Shown here one piece after another: positions 35,609 to 45,920 of a stretch of DNA of 64,000 bases. Each line of letters starts with the position of its first letter. The first letter of the stretch is position 1. The DNA lies in contig CAWDEC010000006.1 of assembly GCA_963801255.1 (NCBI GenBank), positions 1 to 64,000 on the forward strand, given 5' to 3'. Source of the stretch: JAICXG01 sp963801255. Its GTDB lineage: Bacteria > Verrucomicrobiota > Verrucomicrobiia > Chthoniobacterales > UBA10450. Position numbers and translations under genes: made by a program. Under the pieces are notes generated by a model, which was not told where the DNA came from, made no database searches, and worked only from the letters and a program-made list of their open reading frames with translations.

Positions 35609-36562
35609 CTAACTCCGGCGCCACTGCGGACCGACCCGCGGATCGGTTAGGCAACGCATAAGATCGATTAAAGCATTGCGATAACTTGGATAAGGTCGTC
35701 GCTCTCCTTGGTTTCTCGGCTGAAGTTTTTCCGCGTATTGGGGCAACACCGAATGGGGAAGACCAGCACGCTGGTGATGAACACCGTGAAACGGTTCGTG
35801 CAGCAAACTGAACGCGAGAAGACGTCCAAGCAGGCTTCTGGCGACAATGCTGCGGGTCGCGCCATTCACCGTGTCTCCGGTCATCCCGACGTGCTCGATG
35901 TATTTTCGCCAGCTCTGAAGATTCGCCGCCAGGAGCGCCGGGGCGAGATACAGCCAAAGAAAATACCTCCATAACCCGAAGGTCGCGATCAAGACGATAA
36001 CCGCACTCCAGATTATGAACATCAGTCCGAGTTCGGCCCAGATCCGGCGCCGCACGCGTCCGTTCCTTACCGGGGATGACGACGAAAGAAAGACCCGCAT
36101 AAAAACAAACGGGCTGTAAAAAAGGCCGAAATTCAGTTCACAAAATGCGGCCAGACATCTTCTCCAACGCGGGATCTCGGGATTGGAGAAAGGCCACAAT
36201 TCACAGTCTCGTTCTGAGGCCAGATATGCGTGATGGGCCTGATGAACGACGCGGTAAAGGCTAAAACTCATGAAGCTGAGCGTACCGATCACCGTCCCGT
36301 CGAATTCGTTAAAGCGACGACTCTTCCGAAGCAATCCGTGGGCGGCTTCGTGCAAACCGATCAGCGTGCCATGCATCAAATGGGCCACGACAATCACGAG
36401 CAACGCCGCCAGCCAGATGAAGCCGTATTGCACCGCCAACGCGAGCAATGCTTCCGTGAAGATCAAGCCGAACACAAGAAGCTGAAAGGCGCTTTTCAGT
36501 ACCCAATGCGGCTCGTGTGCCTCATGAAAATCGTCAGCAAAAGACCCAGAATTCATCGACAT
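35609..36562 (-). CDS. Membrane fatty-acid desaturase
   Basis: 317 residues with four hydrophobic segments. It has the three histidine boxes of membrane di-iron desaturases: HEAAH (HxxxH) about residue 72, HQAHH (HxxHH) about 108 and HGVHHQ (HxxHH) about 265. These bind the two irons that insert a double bond or hydroxyl into an acyl chain. It overlaps the end of the condensation-domain gene by ten bases, so it is translated with the PKS genes. I infer that it acts on the polyketide or its ester; action on membrane lipids, or hydroxylase rather than desaturase chemistry, is possible. Confidence 0.88.
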   Translation of the reverse strand: MSMNSGSFADDFHEAHEPHWVLKSAFQLLVFGLIFTEALLALAVQYGFIWLAALLVIVVAHLMHGTLIGLHEAAHGLLRKSRRFNEFDGTVIGTLSFMSFSLYRVVHQAHHAYLASERDCELWPFSNPEIPRWRRCLAAFCELNFGLFYSPFVFMRVFLSSSSPVRNGRVRRRIWAELGLMFIIWSAVIVLIATFGLWRYFLWLYLAPALLAANLQSWRKYIEHVGMTGDTVNGATRSIVARSLLGRLLAFSLLHEPFHGVHHQRAGLPHSVLPQYAEKLQPRNQGERRPYPSYRNALIDLMRCLTDPRVGPQWRRS

Positions 36563-37899
36563 CGGTTCAGCAGATAGGAGATCCCTGATTCGGGTGAGCG
36601 ACAGATGCCCGCCAGAATTCTTCTAAATATGCCATCGAGCTCCTCCATGTCACGCTGTGAAAAAAGGCTCTCGCGAAACAGCCATGCGATCTCCAAGCCT
36701 TCGCGCTCCTCGGTAATTTCACAGCCGATCTGAAAGCGAGCGGTCCCAGTTGAGCGCATGCTTAGATGCGCTGAAAGATTCGGTAACGAAACATTGGGGA
36801 TGGGATGGTTTTGCAAAGCAAAACGTACTTCGAACAACGGATTGTATCCGGCCGCTGATTTCTCGCTTATTGCACGCGCCAGCTCGACAAAGGGCATAGC
36901 GTTGGCAAAAGCGTCGATCGTTCGGCGGTGACCGGCCCGCAGATGATCGGCCGCCGATCGGTTGCGATCAATCTCGCCTCGCAATAGGACAATACCTGAG
37001 TAGTAACCCATCGTCTCGCGTGCGATCGGTCTGGTACGGTTGGCAACTGGAGTGCCAACAACAAGGTCGTCGCAGCCATGCCACTCCGAAAACGCAATCT
37101 GGAATGCACCGAGGAGTGCATTGAACAGAGTGACACCAGTCCTGCGAGCCAGTTCTCGCGTTTCTTTGGTCAGGTTACCCGAGACTTGTGAAAGCCACCG
37201 CCTCGGTGGACCCGGCGTAATTGGTGTGCTCCACATTCGGCGCGTATCAGCCAGAAGGGCTCTCCAAAAAACGAGTCGCGGTTCCAGCACTGCTGGCTGC
37301 CAGAAGGTGCGTTCGTCTGCGGCCCACCTCGTATAGCTTTGCGGCACCGGCGGCAGAGCCTTGCCCGCCGCGAGCTTCCCGCCGACGTAGGCCGCAAATA
37401 GATCTTCGACCATGACGCCAAGGCTCCAGCCATCGGCAATAGAGTGATGAATTGCAAAGACGAGCACGTGCTCGTTTGCACTGCTGCATAAATCCACCAC
37501 CCGGTAGAGTGGCCCCTGAACAAGGTCGAATGCCTTGCGGAAGATTTCCGTTGCCGCATCTTCGATTGCTTCTCGGCCTCCATGGGCTGGCGCGACTTTA
37601 CGAGAATCGAAACTGACTCCGAAATTCTCTCGAATCATCTGCAGCGGACGCTCTTTGCCCGGCAGGATTGAAAGCCGCAGGACTTCCTGACGATCTACGA
37701 CGTGCTTGATCGCGGCGCGGGTGTCGGCCTCCGTGAGCGGCCCGCGAACTTCGATCAGACAACAGATATGATTCGCGTTGTCCTCTGCCGGAACGGGTGA
37801 AGTTTCCCACAGTTCTCGCTGCGGCAATGTGAGCGGATGGAGCTGTGCCTCACCGCTTTCGAGCCACTGCTTTAGGCGGGCGCGCTGATCAGCCGGCAT
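36553..37899 (-). CDS. Free-standing condensation-domain protein
   Basis: 448 residues, one condensation domain of the non-ribosomal peptide synthetase type and nothing else. The active motif is HHSIADG (residues 151-157), intact; the early segment LPQRELWETS matches core motif C1, and VGTPVANRTRPIARETMGYY matches the bridge and latch region. Such proteins join an acyl chain on a carrier protein to an amine or alcohol. It starts 20 bases after the PKS stop and overlaps the desaturase. The PKS has no thioesterase, so this enzyme is the natural candidate to release its product as an ester or amide. A papA-type acyltransferase role is equivalent in outcome. Confidence 0.9.
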   Translation of the reverse strand: MPADQRARLKQWLESGEAQLHPLTLPQRELWETSPVPAEDNANHICCLIEVRGPLTEADTRAAIKHVVDRQEVLRLSILPGKERPLQMIRENFGVSFDSRKVAPAHGGREAIEDAATEIFRKAFDLVQGPLYRVVDLCSSANEHVLVFAIHHSIADGWSLGVMVEDLFAAYVGGKLAAGKALPPVPQSYTRWAADERTFWQPAVLEPRLVFWRALLADTRRMWSTPITPGPPRRWLSQVSGNLTKETRELARRTGVTLFNALLGAFQIAFSEWHGCDDLVVGTPVANRTRPIARETMGYYSGIVLLRGEIDRNRSAADHLRAGHRRTIDAFANAMPFVELARAISEKSAAGYNPLFEVRFALQNHPIPNVSLPNLSAHLSMRSTGTARFQIGCEITEEREGLEIAWLFRESLFSQRDMEELDGIFRRILAGICRSPESGISYLLNRCR

Positions 37900-37919
37900 T
37901 GGGAGTGCATCTGATGGTC

Positions 37920-40900
37920 CTAACGATTGGCGCGTTCGATCGCCTCGGTCTCCTTGGCGTCTGTTTCATCGCCAAGCAGGCGCTCAATTTCTTCATCGGA
38001 GATTGCATCCAAATCCACCGTGTCGGTCGATTCGCTTGATGCCGCAGCCGGTGCCGGCTCCGCTACGGGAGCGATAGTGGCACCGCCAAGGTGACCCACG
38101 ATTAACGAAGCGATCTGGCCGATGGTCCGCGCTCGCATCAGACTGGTCGGTGGCAAGGCCACGCCGACGGCCGCTTCCAGTGAAGCTTCGATTTCAACGC
38201 CCATCAACGAATCCAATCCAAGGTCGGTAAGCGGCTGATCATCGCGCAAGCTATCCGGTTTGACCCGCAACACCGAGCCAACCGCTTCTCGCACAGCCTG
38301 GCAAATCACCGCCTGTTTCTCAGCTGGCGGCGCGGCGTCGATCCGGTTGCGCCAATCGCTCGTCGCGCCAGTTGATTCCTCGCTTTCGAGCGCGGAAAAA
38401 ATTCGCTCAAGCAGAGGATTCGCCTGCATGCCTCGAAAGAACTGGCGCCATTTCGACCAATCGACGCGGATGGCGATCGCTTGCGTGCTACCCGCGCGAA
38501 GGAAGGTATCAAGAAGAGCTGTCGCTTCGTTAGGGGAAATTCCCAGCGTACCCTGGCGCGCGAGAAAATCGGCGACCCGCTCGTTGCGCGCCACATATCC
38601 TTCTCCGCCGAGAACGCCCCAGTTCACGGTTAGCGCTGGCAGACCGAGCGCGCGACGATGATGCGCCAGGCTGTCGATGAAGGCATTTGCCGCACTGTAA
38701 TTCCCCTGAGCAGGATTGCCGAAAATGCTCGAGACAGAGGAGAACATGACAAAGCAATCGAGATCGATTTCGCGCGTTGCTTCGTGGAGTAGCCACGCGC
38801 CCAGAGCCTTTGGTTTGAATACGTTCTGCATTCGTTCAGGCGTGAGCGCGGCCAGCGGCGCATCGTCGATCACCATTGCAAGATGGAAGACGCCGCGCAG
38901 TGGATACGATTCGAAGTCAAGCGCGAAGAGTCGCTCCACGTCCTGAGGCACGCCGATGTCCGCCGTCACAACCCGGACTTCCACACCCAGTCTCTCAAGG
39001 CTTGCCACGAATTTTCCAGCCTCTGGACTTGATGCGCCGCTGCGGCTCGTCAGCACCAGGTGGCGCGCGCCACAATCAACCAGCCATCGAGCAAGCACCT
39101 TCCCGTAGCCTCCAAATGCGCCCGTGATCAAATAGGTCGCATCCGATTTCACCTCGAATCCCGGGCCCGGCAATTCACCTCGGCGCGGAACAAATGGCGC
39201 TGGAAATGCCACCACAACTTTGCCGATGTGTTTCCCGCCAGACATCAACCTGAACGCGGCATCGATTCGGGAAGCGGGGAAAGCCCGGAACGGAAGTGGT
39301 CGTAACGCGCCTCGTTCGACCAATGCCGAAACCTCGCCAAGCATTTTCCGAGTTCGTTCTTCATCACCATGAAATACCGCGTCCATCGCGATAACGTGGA
39401 ACGAGGCGTTATTTCTCAGCGGCCGCAGCGGAATGCGCGTGTTCTGATAGATGTCGCGCTTCCCGATCTCGATAAATCGTCCGAACTCGGCGAGACACTT
39501 CAGTCCCATTGGTATCGCCTCAGCCGCCAACGCGTTCAGCACCACATCGACGCCTTTGCCATCGGTCAGATTCAACACAGCCTCGGCGAAATCACCGCGA
39601 CGTGAGTCGATCACGTCTTTCACTCCGAGCGTCTTGAGTAGTAAGCGTTTGCTTTGACTGCCGGCGCTGGCGATGACCTCCGCTCCGAGATGATGCGCGA
39701 TTTGAATCGCAGCCATTCCGACCCCTCCGGCGCCTGCATGCACGAGAACGCACTCACCCCGGCGCAATCGCGCCACATTCTGAAGCGCATGCCACGCGGT
39801 CATGAATACGACCGGCAAAGTTGCCGCGGCTTCGAAAGTCAGATCTGCTGGAATACGACGTATGTCACCGGCTCGCGCGATCGCTTGGGTGGCAAGCCCA
39901 AACACCGCCAGGCCAAAGACCCGATCTCCCGGCGCAACATGTTCAACACCGGGACCAATCGCCTTAACGATGCCGCCGACCTCGTCGCCAAAAATTCGCG
40001 CATCCGGAGCGTCGCCGGGATAAAGAGCAAGCGCTTTGAGCACGTCGCGAAAATTCATGCCGGCCGCTTTAACTTCGATCAGCACTTGACCCGGCTCGCA
40101 CTGCGGCGGCTCGAAGGGAACGAAACGCAGCGAATCGAGGTGACCTCGTTCAAGCGATTCCAGTCGCAACGAAATTGCGGGATCGAACCACTGCTCGCGC
40201 GAAGCTCGTCCGGGATTAAGGCGCCGAACATAACGAGCCTCATCCCGGAGCGCGATCTCGCGCTCCTCGTCGTTGCGCACAAGCTCGCTCCAAAGCAATC
40301 TCCGATCCGCCGCAGAAGGTTGTGGCGGAAGATCAATTGCGCGCCAGCACAGATTGGAATGTTCGTTGAGAATGACGCGCATTAACCCAATCAATGGCGC
40401 TTGCGCCACGCCGGTGGGCTGTGGATCGCGCCCCGCTGGTTGGGCGTTCCGCGTCACGAGATCTAGACACAGTTTTATGCCGGGGTAAGTGGACTCAAGC
40501 GTCTGCGTCAGGTAGAGCATCGCATCCAGATTGACCGCCATGTCCCGGATTTCTGCATCGAGGCTCCAGCAATAAACGATGCGCTTGGGCAAAGGATCCG
40601 CGCAGGCATCGATGAGCTTCTGCCAGTCCTCAAGCGTTTCCGGACGCAGCGTAAAACCGTCGTCATCGTCGGAGGCAAAACGGTCTCCCTGCCTAACGAC
40701 GCGGCATCGCGCATTGATCTGGCGCAAGCGCGAAACCAGCCCATCAGCGAGTCCCGACGCGTCCGCAAAAACGAGCCATGATGTTTCCTCCGGCGCCTCG
40801 TCGATTGCTTCGATTGAAACTGCGGCTTCTTCGCAGGACTTGCGCGCCAGCAAGCCGATTTGTCCTTCCCCCCCGGTCGGGCCAATCAAACCAGGCAACG

Positions 40901-43900
40901 ACACCGTTTCGACAAAGCCGCTCTCCCGCAAGACAGTTTCCCATTGCACTCGGCTAAGCAACGGCTGCTCCGGGCGCAGGTCGCGATCCGAGAAGCGCCA
41001 CCAACCGCTGGTTACGCCAAAAACCGTCTCGGTCCATAGCTGCGGCGTGGCCGTGTCCATGAATATGAGAGTTCCGCCGGGGGAGAGCAGGCCGTGCAGG
41101 TTGCGCAATGCGCTGCGCACGTCGCTCACCGCGTGCAATACGTTGGTCCCAATGATGAAGTCGAATGCACCTGCTTCGAATCCCTGATCGGCTCCGGGCT
41201 TTTCAAGATCCAAAATCTTGAACTCCACTTCCGGAAATGTCGCCAGCTTCTGCGCCGCTCCGGAAAAAAATCCGGCCGAGACATCGCTAAAGACGTAGGA
41301 ATGCAAGCCGCGCTCCAGGAGTGGCAGGACTTGAGAAGCAAGCCCGCCGGTGCCGGCACCAATCTCGAGGATTCGCAGGCCACGACCTTCCGGCAAGCTG
41401 CGCGCCGTCGTGGTCACCGCGGCGGCGATCGCTGCAAGCCAGGGACTGGCGAAAAGACCATCGCCATAGAACTGATCCAGTAACTCCGCACCGACGCCCG
41501 AGAACAAAACCTGCACTGCATCCTTTTCGCCGCGTAAAATCGCCCCGAGTTCCGCGCAGCTTCCTTCGCAGAGGAGTGCTTCGGCAAGATTTCCAGGATG
41601 TTTCTCGATGTAGCTCCGCAAAATCTGATCGGCCGAATCTGCCGCCGCGGAAAAATGAGATGTCAGCTCCCACTCCAGATCCTTCTTCCGGAGTAAATCA
41701 TGCCTAACGAGACCAGCCATCAACCTCTCAAAGGCGGGGAGCAATGTCTTCGTTACCTTCAACGTTGCAGCGTCGAAGCGGCCAACGGGAGGTATGCCAA
41801 TCTCGCGCAGAGCGCGCGCCAACTGCGCCGCCGTAAGATGGTCGAGATCAAAAAGTGCCGTCTCCAACCGGGAAGAACCGCGGGTGACGACGACATCATC
41901 CAACGCGGCCTTGGCGGTATCCTGCAGATGACGAAGCGAAAGCGGGGGCAGCGCTCGCTTAATCGATTCGTTAGGCGTCCGTTGCCAGGCGACGTGGTAG
42001 GTCAGATCGCGCGTGCCACCGTGGGCTGCAAAGCGTCCCGCGCTGGAAAGGCTGATTGCCCGGAATCCATCCACGAGCACACAAGGCTTTCCTTCCTCGT
42101 CGTACAAGGAGATGCCACCTTCAAGAAAATCATCCCCGAACTGGTGCACCCTTGCGCAAACACGGCTGGAGGTGCCAGGTGAATTAAGAAACAAAATGCG
42201 GCCAAAACGGACCGGCAATTTCATTCGCGCGCGGCGATCTTCGATCGTCGCCGCGCCGGCAGAGAAAACCTGGAGTGCTCCGTCGAAGAGCACCGGATGC
42301 AGCGCATACTCACCGGCACGAGGAGCGATTGCTGCTGACAAAGCGACACGGCCTGCGGATTGCCCGGCACCAGCCGACAGTTCGCGGATGGATCGGAATT
42401 CCTCGCCGTAACGAAGGCCGAGATGACTCAGATGTTGGTAGAATCCATCGACCGCGACCGACTCACTCCCGCGGGGCTGCTCCCACTTTGACGAAGCAAA
42501 CAGGGATTCCGTCCGCTCACTGCGTAACGAGCCGACGACGTGGAGCGACCAGTTGCTGCTTTGTTCAAAGCGACTTTGGATCGCGAAAGTGCCATCACCA
42601 GCCGAATAACCTAACTCAAGCCGAACACCAGATGCGGGATCGGGTAAAATGAGCGGTTTGCGAATTTCGAAATCCTCAACCACAAACGGTCGCCCTTCGA
42701 ACAACTGCACACCGGCCTCAAGCGCCATTTCGACAAATGCCGCAGCCGGGAAAATGAGGTGATTCTCGACCTTATGATCCCTCAGGAAATCCATCTGCCG
42801 AGCGTCCAGCCTGGCGGTCCAAGTGGGCGTTGCGCTAGGCAGCCGGACATCCAAGAGTCCACGCCCGCCGGAAGCCAGGCGGCTGTCGCGCGCGTCGCTC
42901 GATTCGCTCCACCATCGAGCTTTTTCCCACGCATAAGCGGGCAGCGAAAGCAGATGGCGCGACGGCGTCATCGCGGAGAAATCGAGCGGGACACCGGCGC
43001 GATGCAGGTCCATTGCGGCCTCAACCATAGATTCAAGTTCGCGCTCGCGGCGGGCCGAAGAGACCATCGGGGCTTTCACCCCGCGCGCCGCGAGACATTC
43101 CTGAGTCGCGTGCGAGAGCGCTGGATGCGCGTTCAATTCCAGCCAAAGATCCACCCCAAAATCTGCCAACGCTCCCACGGCGGAAGCGAAACGCACAGGC
43201 TCCCGAATGCCGCGGGCCCAGTATTCGGCGTCGCAACATTCGCCAGCGCAAAGATCCCCCGTCACGGTACTGAAAAATGGAATAACGGATGGCTGCGGCT
43301 TCAGGTCTGTGAGCTCCGCTTCCAACTCCTCTGCAGCCGGCCGCATTAATGGGTGATGAAACGGATGATCTACCTGCACGCCGCGGGCGAAGGTACCTTG
43401 CTTTTCCAAATCGGCGGCGATCGCTTCCAGGGAAGCACGCGGGCCCGAGAGCGTAATCGACCGAGGCCCGTTGAAGGCCGAAATCGTCACCGTTCGTTCA
43501 TGTCGTGCAATGACGGCCGCTGCTTCATCCTCCGGCAGTCCCACTGCCAGCATCGTTCCTTCTCCCCGTCCGCATTGTTCCATGAGACGTGCTCGGAGAC
43601 CGATGATCCGCGCACACTCTTCGAGAGAAAATATGCCGGCAATGCACGCAGCCGCGATTTCTCCGACGCTGTGGCCAACGATGGCCGCGGGCTCAACACC
43701 CCAGGATTTCCAGAGCGCAGCAAGCGCGATCTGCATGGCAAAAATAGCTGGCTGACCAACTTCTGTCCGCTGAATCTGGGAGCTCTCTTCAGGGCGGCCA
43801 AGTTCCTGAAGCAGGGAAAAGTGGGTCCACGGACGAAGCGCGGCGTCACAACGTTCAATTGCCTCTCGAAACACTGGCTCGTGCTCCATCAACTCGCGGC

Positions 43901-45569
43901 CCATCCCCCACCATTGCGGACCCTGACCGCTCATGACGAAGCCAATACGCGGTGGTTGTTCTCGGCGAGCGGCAAAACTCGCGCGGCCCTTGGCCGTTTC
44001 CTCGCCCTGCGCGAATGCATCAAGCGCTTCCGTCAGTTCGTCCCAGTGACTGGAGACGAGAGTAAGCCGATGCGGGTGGTGATTTCGTCGAACTCCAAGA
44101 GTGTAAGTCAGATCCGGAAGAACGGGTGAATTTCCGTTGGCGTTCGCGTGTTGCTTGACCCAGTTGCTCAAGTTCGCGGCTGAAACCCGAAGCGATTTTT
44201 CCGAACGCGCAGAAAGCATGATGGGCCAAGGCCGGTTACCGGGAACAACGGAAGTTTTTTTCTCCCAATGCAGAGGGGCGGCAGCCAGAATGACGTGGGC
44301 GTTTGCGCCACCAAATCCGAAAGAATTGACGCCGCAGATTCGCTCTCCTTTGCCGTCCGGGAATGCCTCCATCTCGGTCGGCACTCGTAATTTGAGCTTC
44401 TCAAAATCGATATGCGGATTTGGATTCTTGAAGTGAAGACTGGGCGGAATCTGTCCGTACTTCAGAACCAGCATCGCCTTGAGAAGGCCCGCCACGCCCG
44501 CGGCAGTCTCGAGATGCCCAAGATTGGTCTTGATCGATCCGATCGGAAGCGGCGCACCGGGTGCGCGATTGCGACAGAGAGCGTCGGCAAGAGCGTGCGC
44601 CTCGATCGGGTCGCCCACAGCCGTTCCGGTCCCGTGGGCTTCGACAAAGCCAACCTGCTCCGGTGCGATCCCGGCATCCTTGCAGGCATCTTGCACCAGT
44701 CGCGTTTGTGCTTCAGGACTAGGCAGCGAAATGCCGTTCGTGTGTCCGTCCTGATTGATGGAGGTCCCGAGGATGACGCCCTGTATTGGATCGCCATCGG
44801 CAATCGCTCTCGATAACCGTTTCAGCAACACCATGCCTGCGCCTTCACCGCGGACGAATCCGCTGGCGGAAGAGTCGAAGGCGGCGCATCGCCCCTCGGG
44901 TGAGAGCATTGCTGCCTGGGAAAAGCCGATGAAGCCACCGGGTGAAATCATCACGGTAACGCCGCCCGCGAGAGCAAGCTCTCCGCGTCCGGCCCAAATA
45001 TGCTCGCAAGCCACATGAACCGCGGTGAGCGCGGACGAACAGGCTGTGTCCATGGCCACACTGGGACCGCGTAAATTCAGACAATACGAAATGCGATTGG
45101 CCGCAATGCTGTGTGCACTGCCGGTCGGTGTGTGGGGGCTGATCGTGGAATGATCGAACGGTGTGCTTTGAATTCCCTGGTAGTCGTTATGGGAAATTCC
45201 GACGAAGACGCCCAGATCGGTACCCCGCTCGAAGTCGAGAATAAGCCCAGCATCTTCAATCGCCTCCCAAGCCGTTTCGAGAAGAAGCCGGTGTTGCGGA
45301 TCAACGTAGGGAGCTTCTCTGGGTGAGATCCCAAAAAACTGTGGATCAAATTCATCGATGCCTTCGATGAAACCGCCTCGCTTGGCGATCGACTTACCGG
45401 CTACGCCTGATTGCGCATCATAATATCGCTCGATGTTCCAACGATCCCGCGGAATCTCGACAATGGCTTCGCGACCTTCGACGAGAAGCCGCCAAAGGGA
45501 ATCGGCGCAGTTTACACCTCCCGGGAAACGGCAACCGACTCCAACAATCGCAATACGTTCTTTTTGCAT
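37920..45569 (-). CDS. Highly reducing type I polyketide synthase, one module with C-methyltransferase
   Basis: 2549 residues in one frame. Ketosynthase: Cys177 in DTACSSA, His312 in HGTGT, His352 in NLGHLE. Acyltransferase: Ser634 in GHSVGE, with HPFH (735-738), close to the malonyl-type HAFH. Dehydratase: His932 in DHKVENHLIFP and Asp1096 in HPVLFDGALQ; the usual Gly of HxxxG is Asn. C-methyltransferase: ILEIGAGTGG near 1400. Enoylreductase: HAGAGGVGMAA near 1940. Ketoreductase: TGAFGGYG near 2145, IDD (B-type) and GNYSAANAF near 2290. Carrier: Ser2454 in LGLDSLMG. There is no thioesterase. A 53-residue tail ends in an acidic helix (DAISDEEIERLLGDE), possibly for docking. Full reduction plus methylation in a single module suggests an iterative enzyme making a branched saturated or partly unsaturated chain. 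Confidence 0.93.
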   Translation of the reverse strand: MQKERIAIVGVGCRFPGGVNCADSLWRLLVEGREAIVEIPRDRWNIERYYDAQSGVAGKSIAKRGGFIEGIDEFDPQFFGISPREAPYVDPQHRLLLETAWEAIEDAGLILDFERGTDLGVFVGISHNDYQGIQSTPFDHSTISPHTPTGSAHSIAANRISYCLNLRGPSVAMDTACSSALTAVHVACEHIWAGRGELALAGGVTVMISPGGFIGFSQAAMLSPEGRCAAFDSSASGFVRGEGAGMVLLKRLSRAIADGDPIQGVILGTSINQDGHTNGISLPSPEAQTRLVQDACKDAGIAPEQVGFVEAHGTGTAVGDPIEAHALADALCRNRAPGAPLPIGSIKTNLGHLETAAGVAGLLKAMLVLKYGQIPPSLHFKNPNPHIDFEKLKLRVPTEMEAFPDGKGERICGVNSFGFGGANAHVILAAAPLHWEKKTSVVPGNRPWPIMLSARSEKSLRVSAANLSNWVKQHANANGNSPVLPDLTYTLGVRRNHHPHRLTLVSSHWDELTEALDAFAQGEETAKGRASFAARREQPPRIGFVMSGQGPQWWGMGRELMEHEPVFREAIERCDAALRPWTHFSLLQELGRPEESSQIQRTEVGQPAIFAMQIALAALWKSWGVEPAAIVGHSVGEIAAACIAGIFSLEECARIIGLRARLMEQCGRGEGTMLAVGLPEDEAAAVIARHERTVTISAFNGPRSITLSGPRASLEAIAADLEKQGTFARGVQVDHPFHHPLMRPAAEELEAELTDLKPQPSVIPFFSTVTGDLCAGECCDAEYWARGIREPVRFASAVGALADFGVDLWLELNAHPALSHATQECLAARGVKAPMVSSARRERELESMVEAAMDLHRAGVPLDFSAMTPSRHLLSLPAYAWEKARWWSESSDARDSRLASGGRGLLDVRLPSATPTWTARLDARQMDFLRDHKVENHLIFPAAAFVEMALEAGVQLFEGRPFVVEDFEIRKPLILPDPASGVRLELGYSAGDGTFAIQSRFEQSSNWSLHVVGSLRSERTESLFASSKWEQPRGSESVAVDGFYQHLSHLGLRYGEEFRSIRELSAGAGQSAGRVALSAAIAPRAGEYALHPVLFDGALQVFSAGAATIEDRRARMKLPVRFGRILFLNSPGTSSRVCARVHQFGDDFLEGGISLYDEEGKPCVLVDGFRAISLSSAGRFAAHGGTRDLTYHVAWQRTPNESIKRALPPLSLRHLQDTAKAALDDVVVTRGSSRLETALFDLDHLTAAQLARALREIGIPPVGRFDAATLKVTKTLLPAFERLMAGLVRHDLLRKKDLEWELTSHFSAAADSADQILRSYIEKHPGNLAEALLCEGSCAELGAILRGEKDAVQVLFSGVGAELLDQFYGDGLFASPWLAAIAAAVTTTARSLPEGRGLRILEIGAGTGGLASQVLPLLERGLHSYVFSDVSAGFFSGAAQKLATFPEVEFKILDLEKPGADQGFEAGAFDFIIGTNVLHAVSDVRSALRNLHGLLSPGGTLIFMDTATPQLWTETVFGVTSGWWRFSDRDLRPEQPLLSRVQWETVLRESGFVETVSLPGLIGPTGGEGQIGLLARKSCEEAAVSIEAIDEAPEETSWLVFADASGLADGLVSRLRQINARCRVVRQGDRFASDDDDGFTLRPETLEDWQKLIDACADPLPKRIVYCWSLDAEIRDMAVNLDAMLYLTQTLESTYPGIKLCLDLVTRNAQPAGRDPQPTGVAQAPLIGLMRVILNEHSNLCWRAIDLPPQPSAADRRLLWSELVRNDEEREIALRDEARYVRRLNPGRASREQWFDPAISLRLESLERGHLDSLRFVPFEPPQCEPGQVLIEVKAAGMNFRDVLKALALYPGDAPDARIFGDEVGGIVKAIGPGVEHVAPGDRVFGLAVFGLATQAIARAGDIRRIPADLTFEAAATLPVVFMTAWHALQNVARLRRGECVLVHAGAGGVGMAAIQIAHHLGAEVIASAGSQSKRLLLKTLGVKDVIDSRRGDFAEAVLNLTDGKGVDVVLNALAAEAIPMGLKCLAEFGRFIEIGKRDIYQNTRIPLRPLRNNASFHVIAMDAVFHGDEERTRKMLGEVSALVERGALRPLPFRAFPASRIDAAFRLMSGGKHIGKVVVAFPAPFVPRRGELPGPGFEVKSDATYLITGAFGGYGKVLARWLVDCGARHLVLTSRSGASSPEAGKFVASLERLGVEVRVVTADIGVPQDVERLFALDFESYPLRGVFHLAMVIDDAPLAALTPERMQNVFKPKALGAWLLHEATREIDLDCFVMFSSVSSIFGNPAQGNYSAANAFIDSLAHHRRALGLPALTVNWGVLGGEGYVARNERVADFLARQGTLGISPNEATALLDTFLRAGSTQAIAIRVDWSKWRQFFRGMQANPLLERIFSALESEESTGATSDWRNRIDAAPPAEKQAVICQAVREAVGSVLRVKPDSLRDDQPLTDLGLDSLMGVEIEASLEAAVGVALPPTSLMRARTIGQIASLIVGHLGGATIAPVAEPAPAAASSESTDTVDLDAISDEEIERLLGDETDAKETEAIERANR

Positions 45570-45920
45570 AACCGCCAGCTATTCGGCAGGGGCGGATTGA
45601 TCAGCGTTGTGTGGAAGCATGTCAAATTGGCTAGGCCCGTCCCGATGGAGCGACTTGGACGGCATCGGGCGGTTAGGCATTCATTAGCGTAACCATCAAT
45701 TCGTATTTGGCACGCTTTGGATATGCCCCAGCCGCGCATTTTTTAACATCCTCACCCTGATTGCATTGCCAGAGCTCATATTCAACCCTTGTCGCCGGTC
45801 GCCTGCGTTATGCTAGCAGAAGCTGGCTTTTGAGCACATTGTATCGGCGAAGACACGCTGATCTGTGAAGCTCGTGCGAATAGCTTCGGTAGAACAGCTC
45901 TACTTTTACAACCAAAGGTT
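45570..45920. promoter_or_regulatory. Divergent control region between PKS and amidotransferase genes
   Basis: 351 bases separate the two divergent starts and must hold both promoters. I see no gene and no -35/-10 pair good enough to name. The right half is less GC-rich than the coding sequence beside it (for example the T-rich stretch near 45740). Confidence 0.5.
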
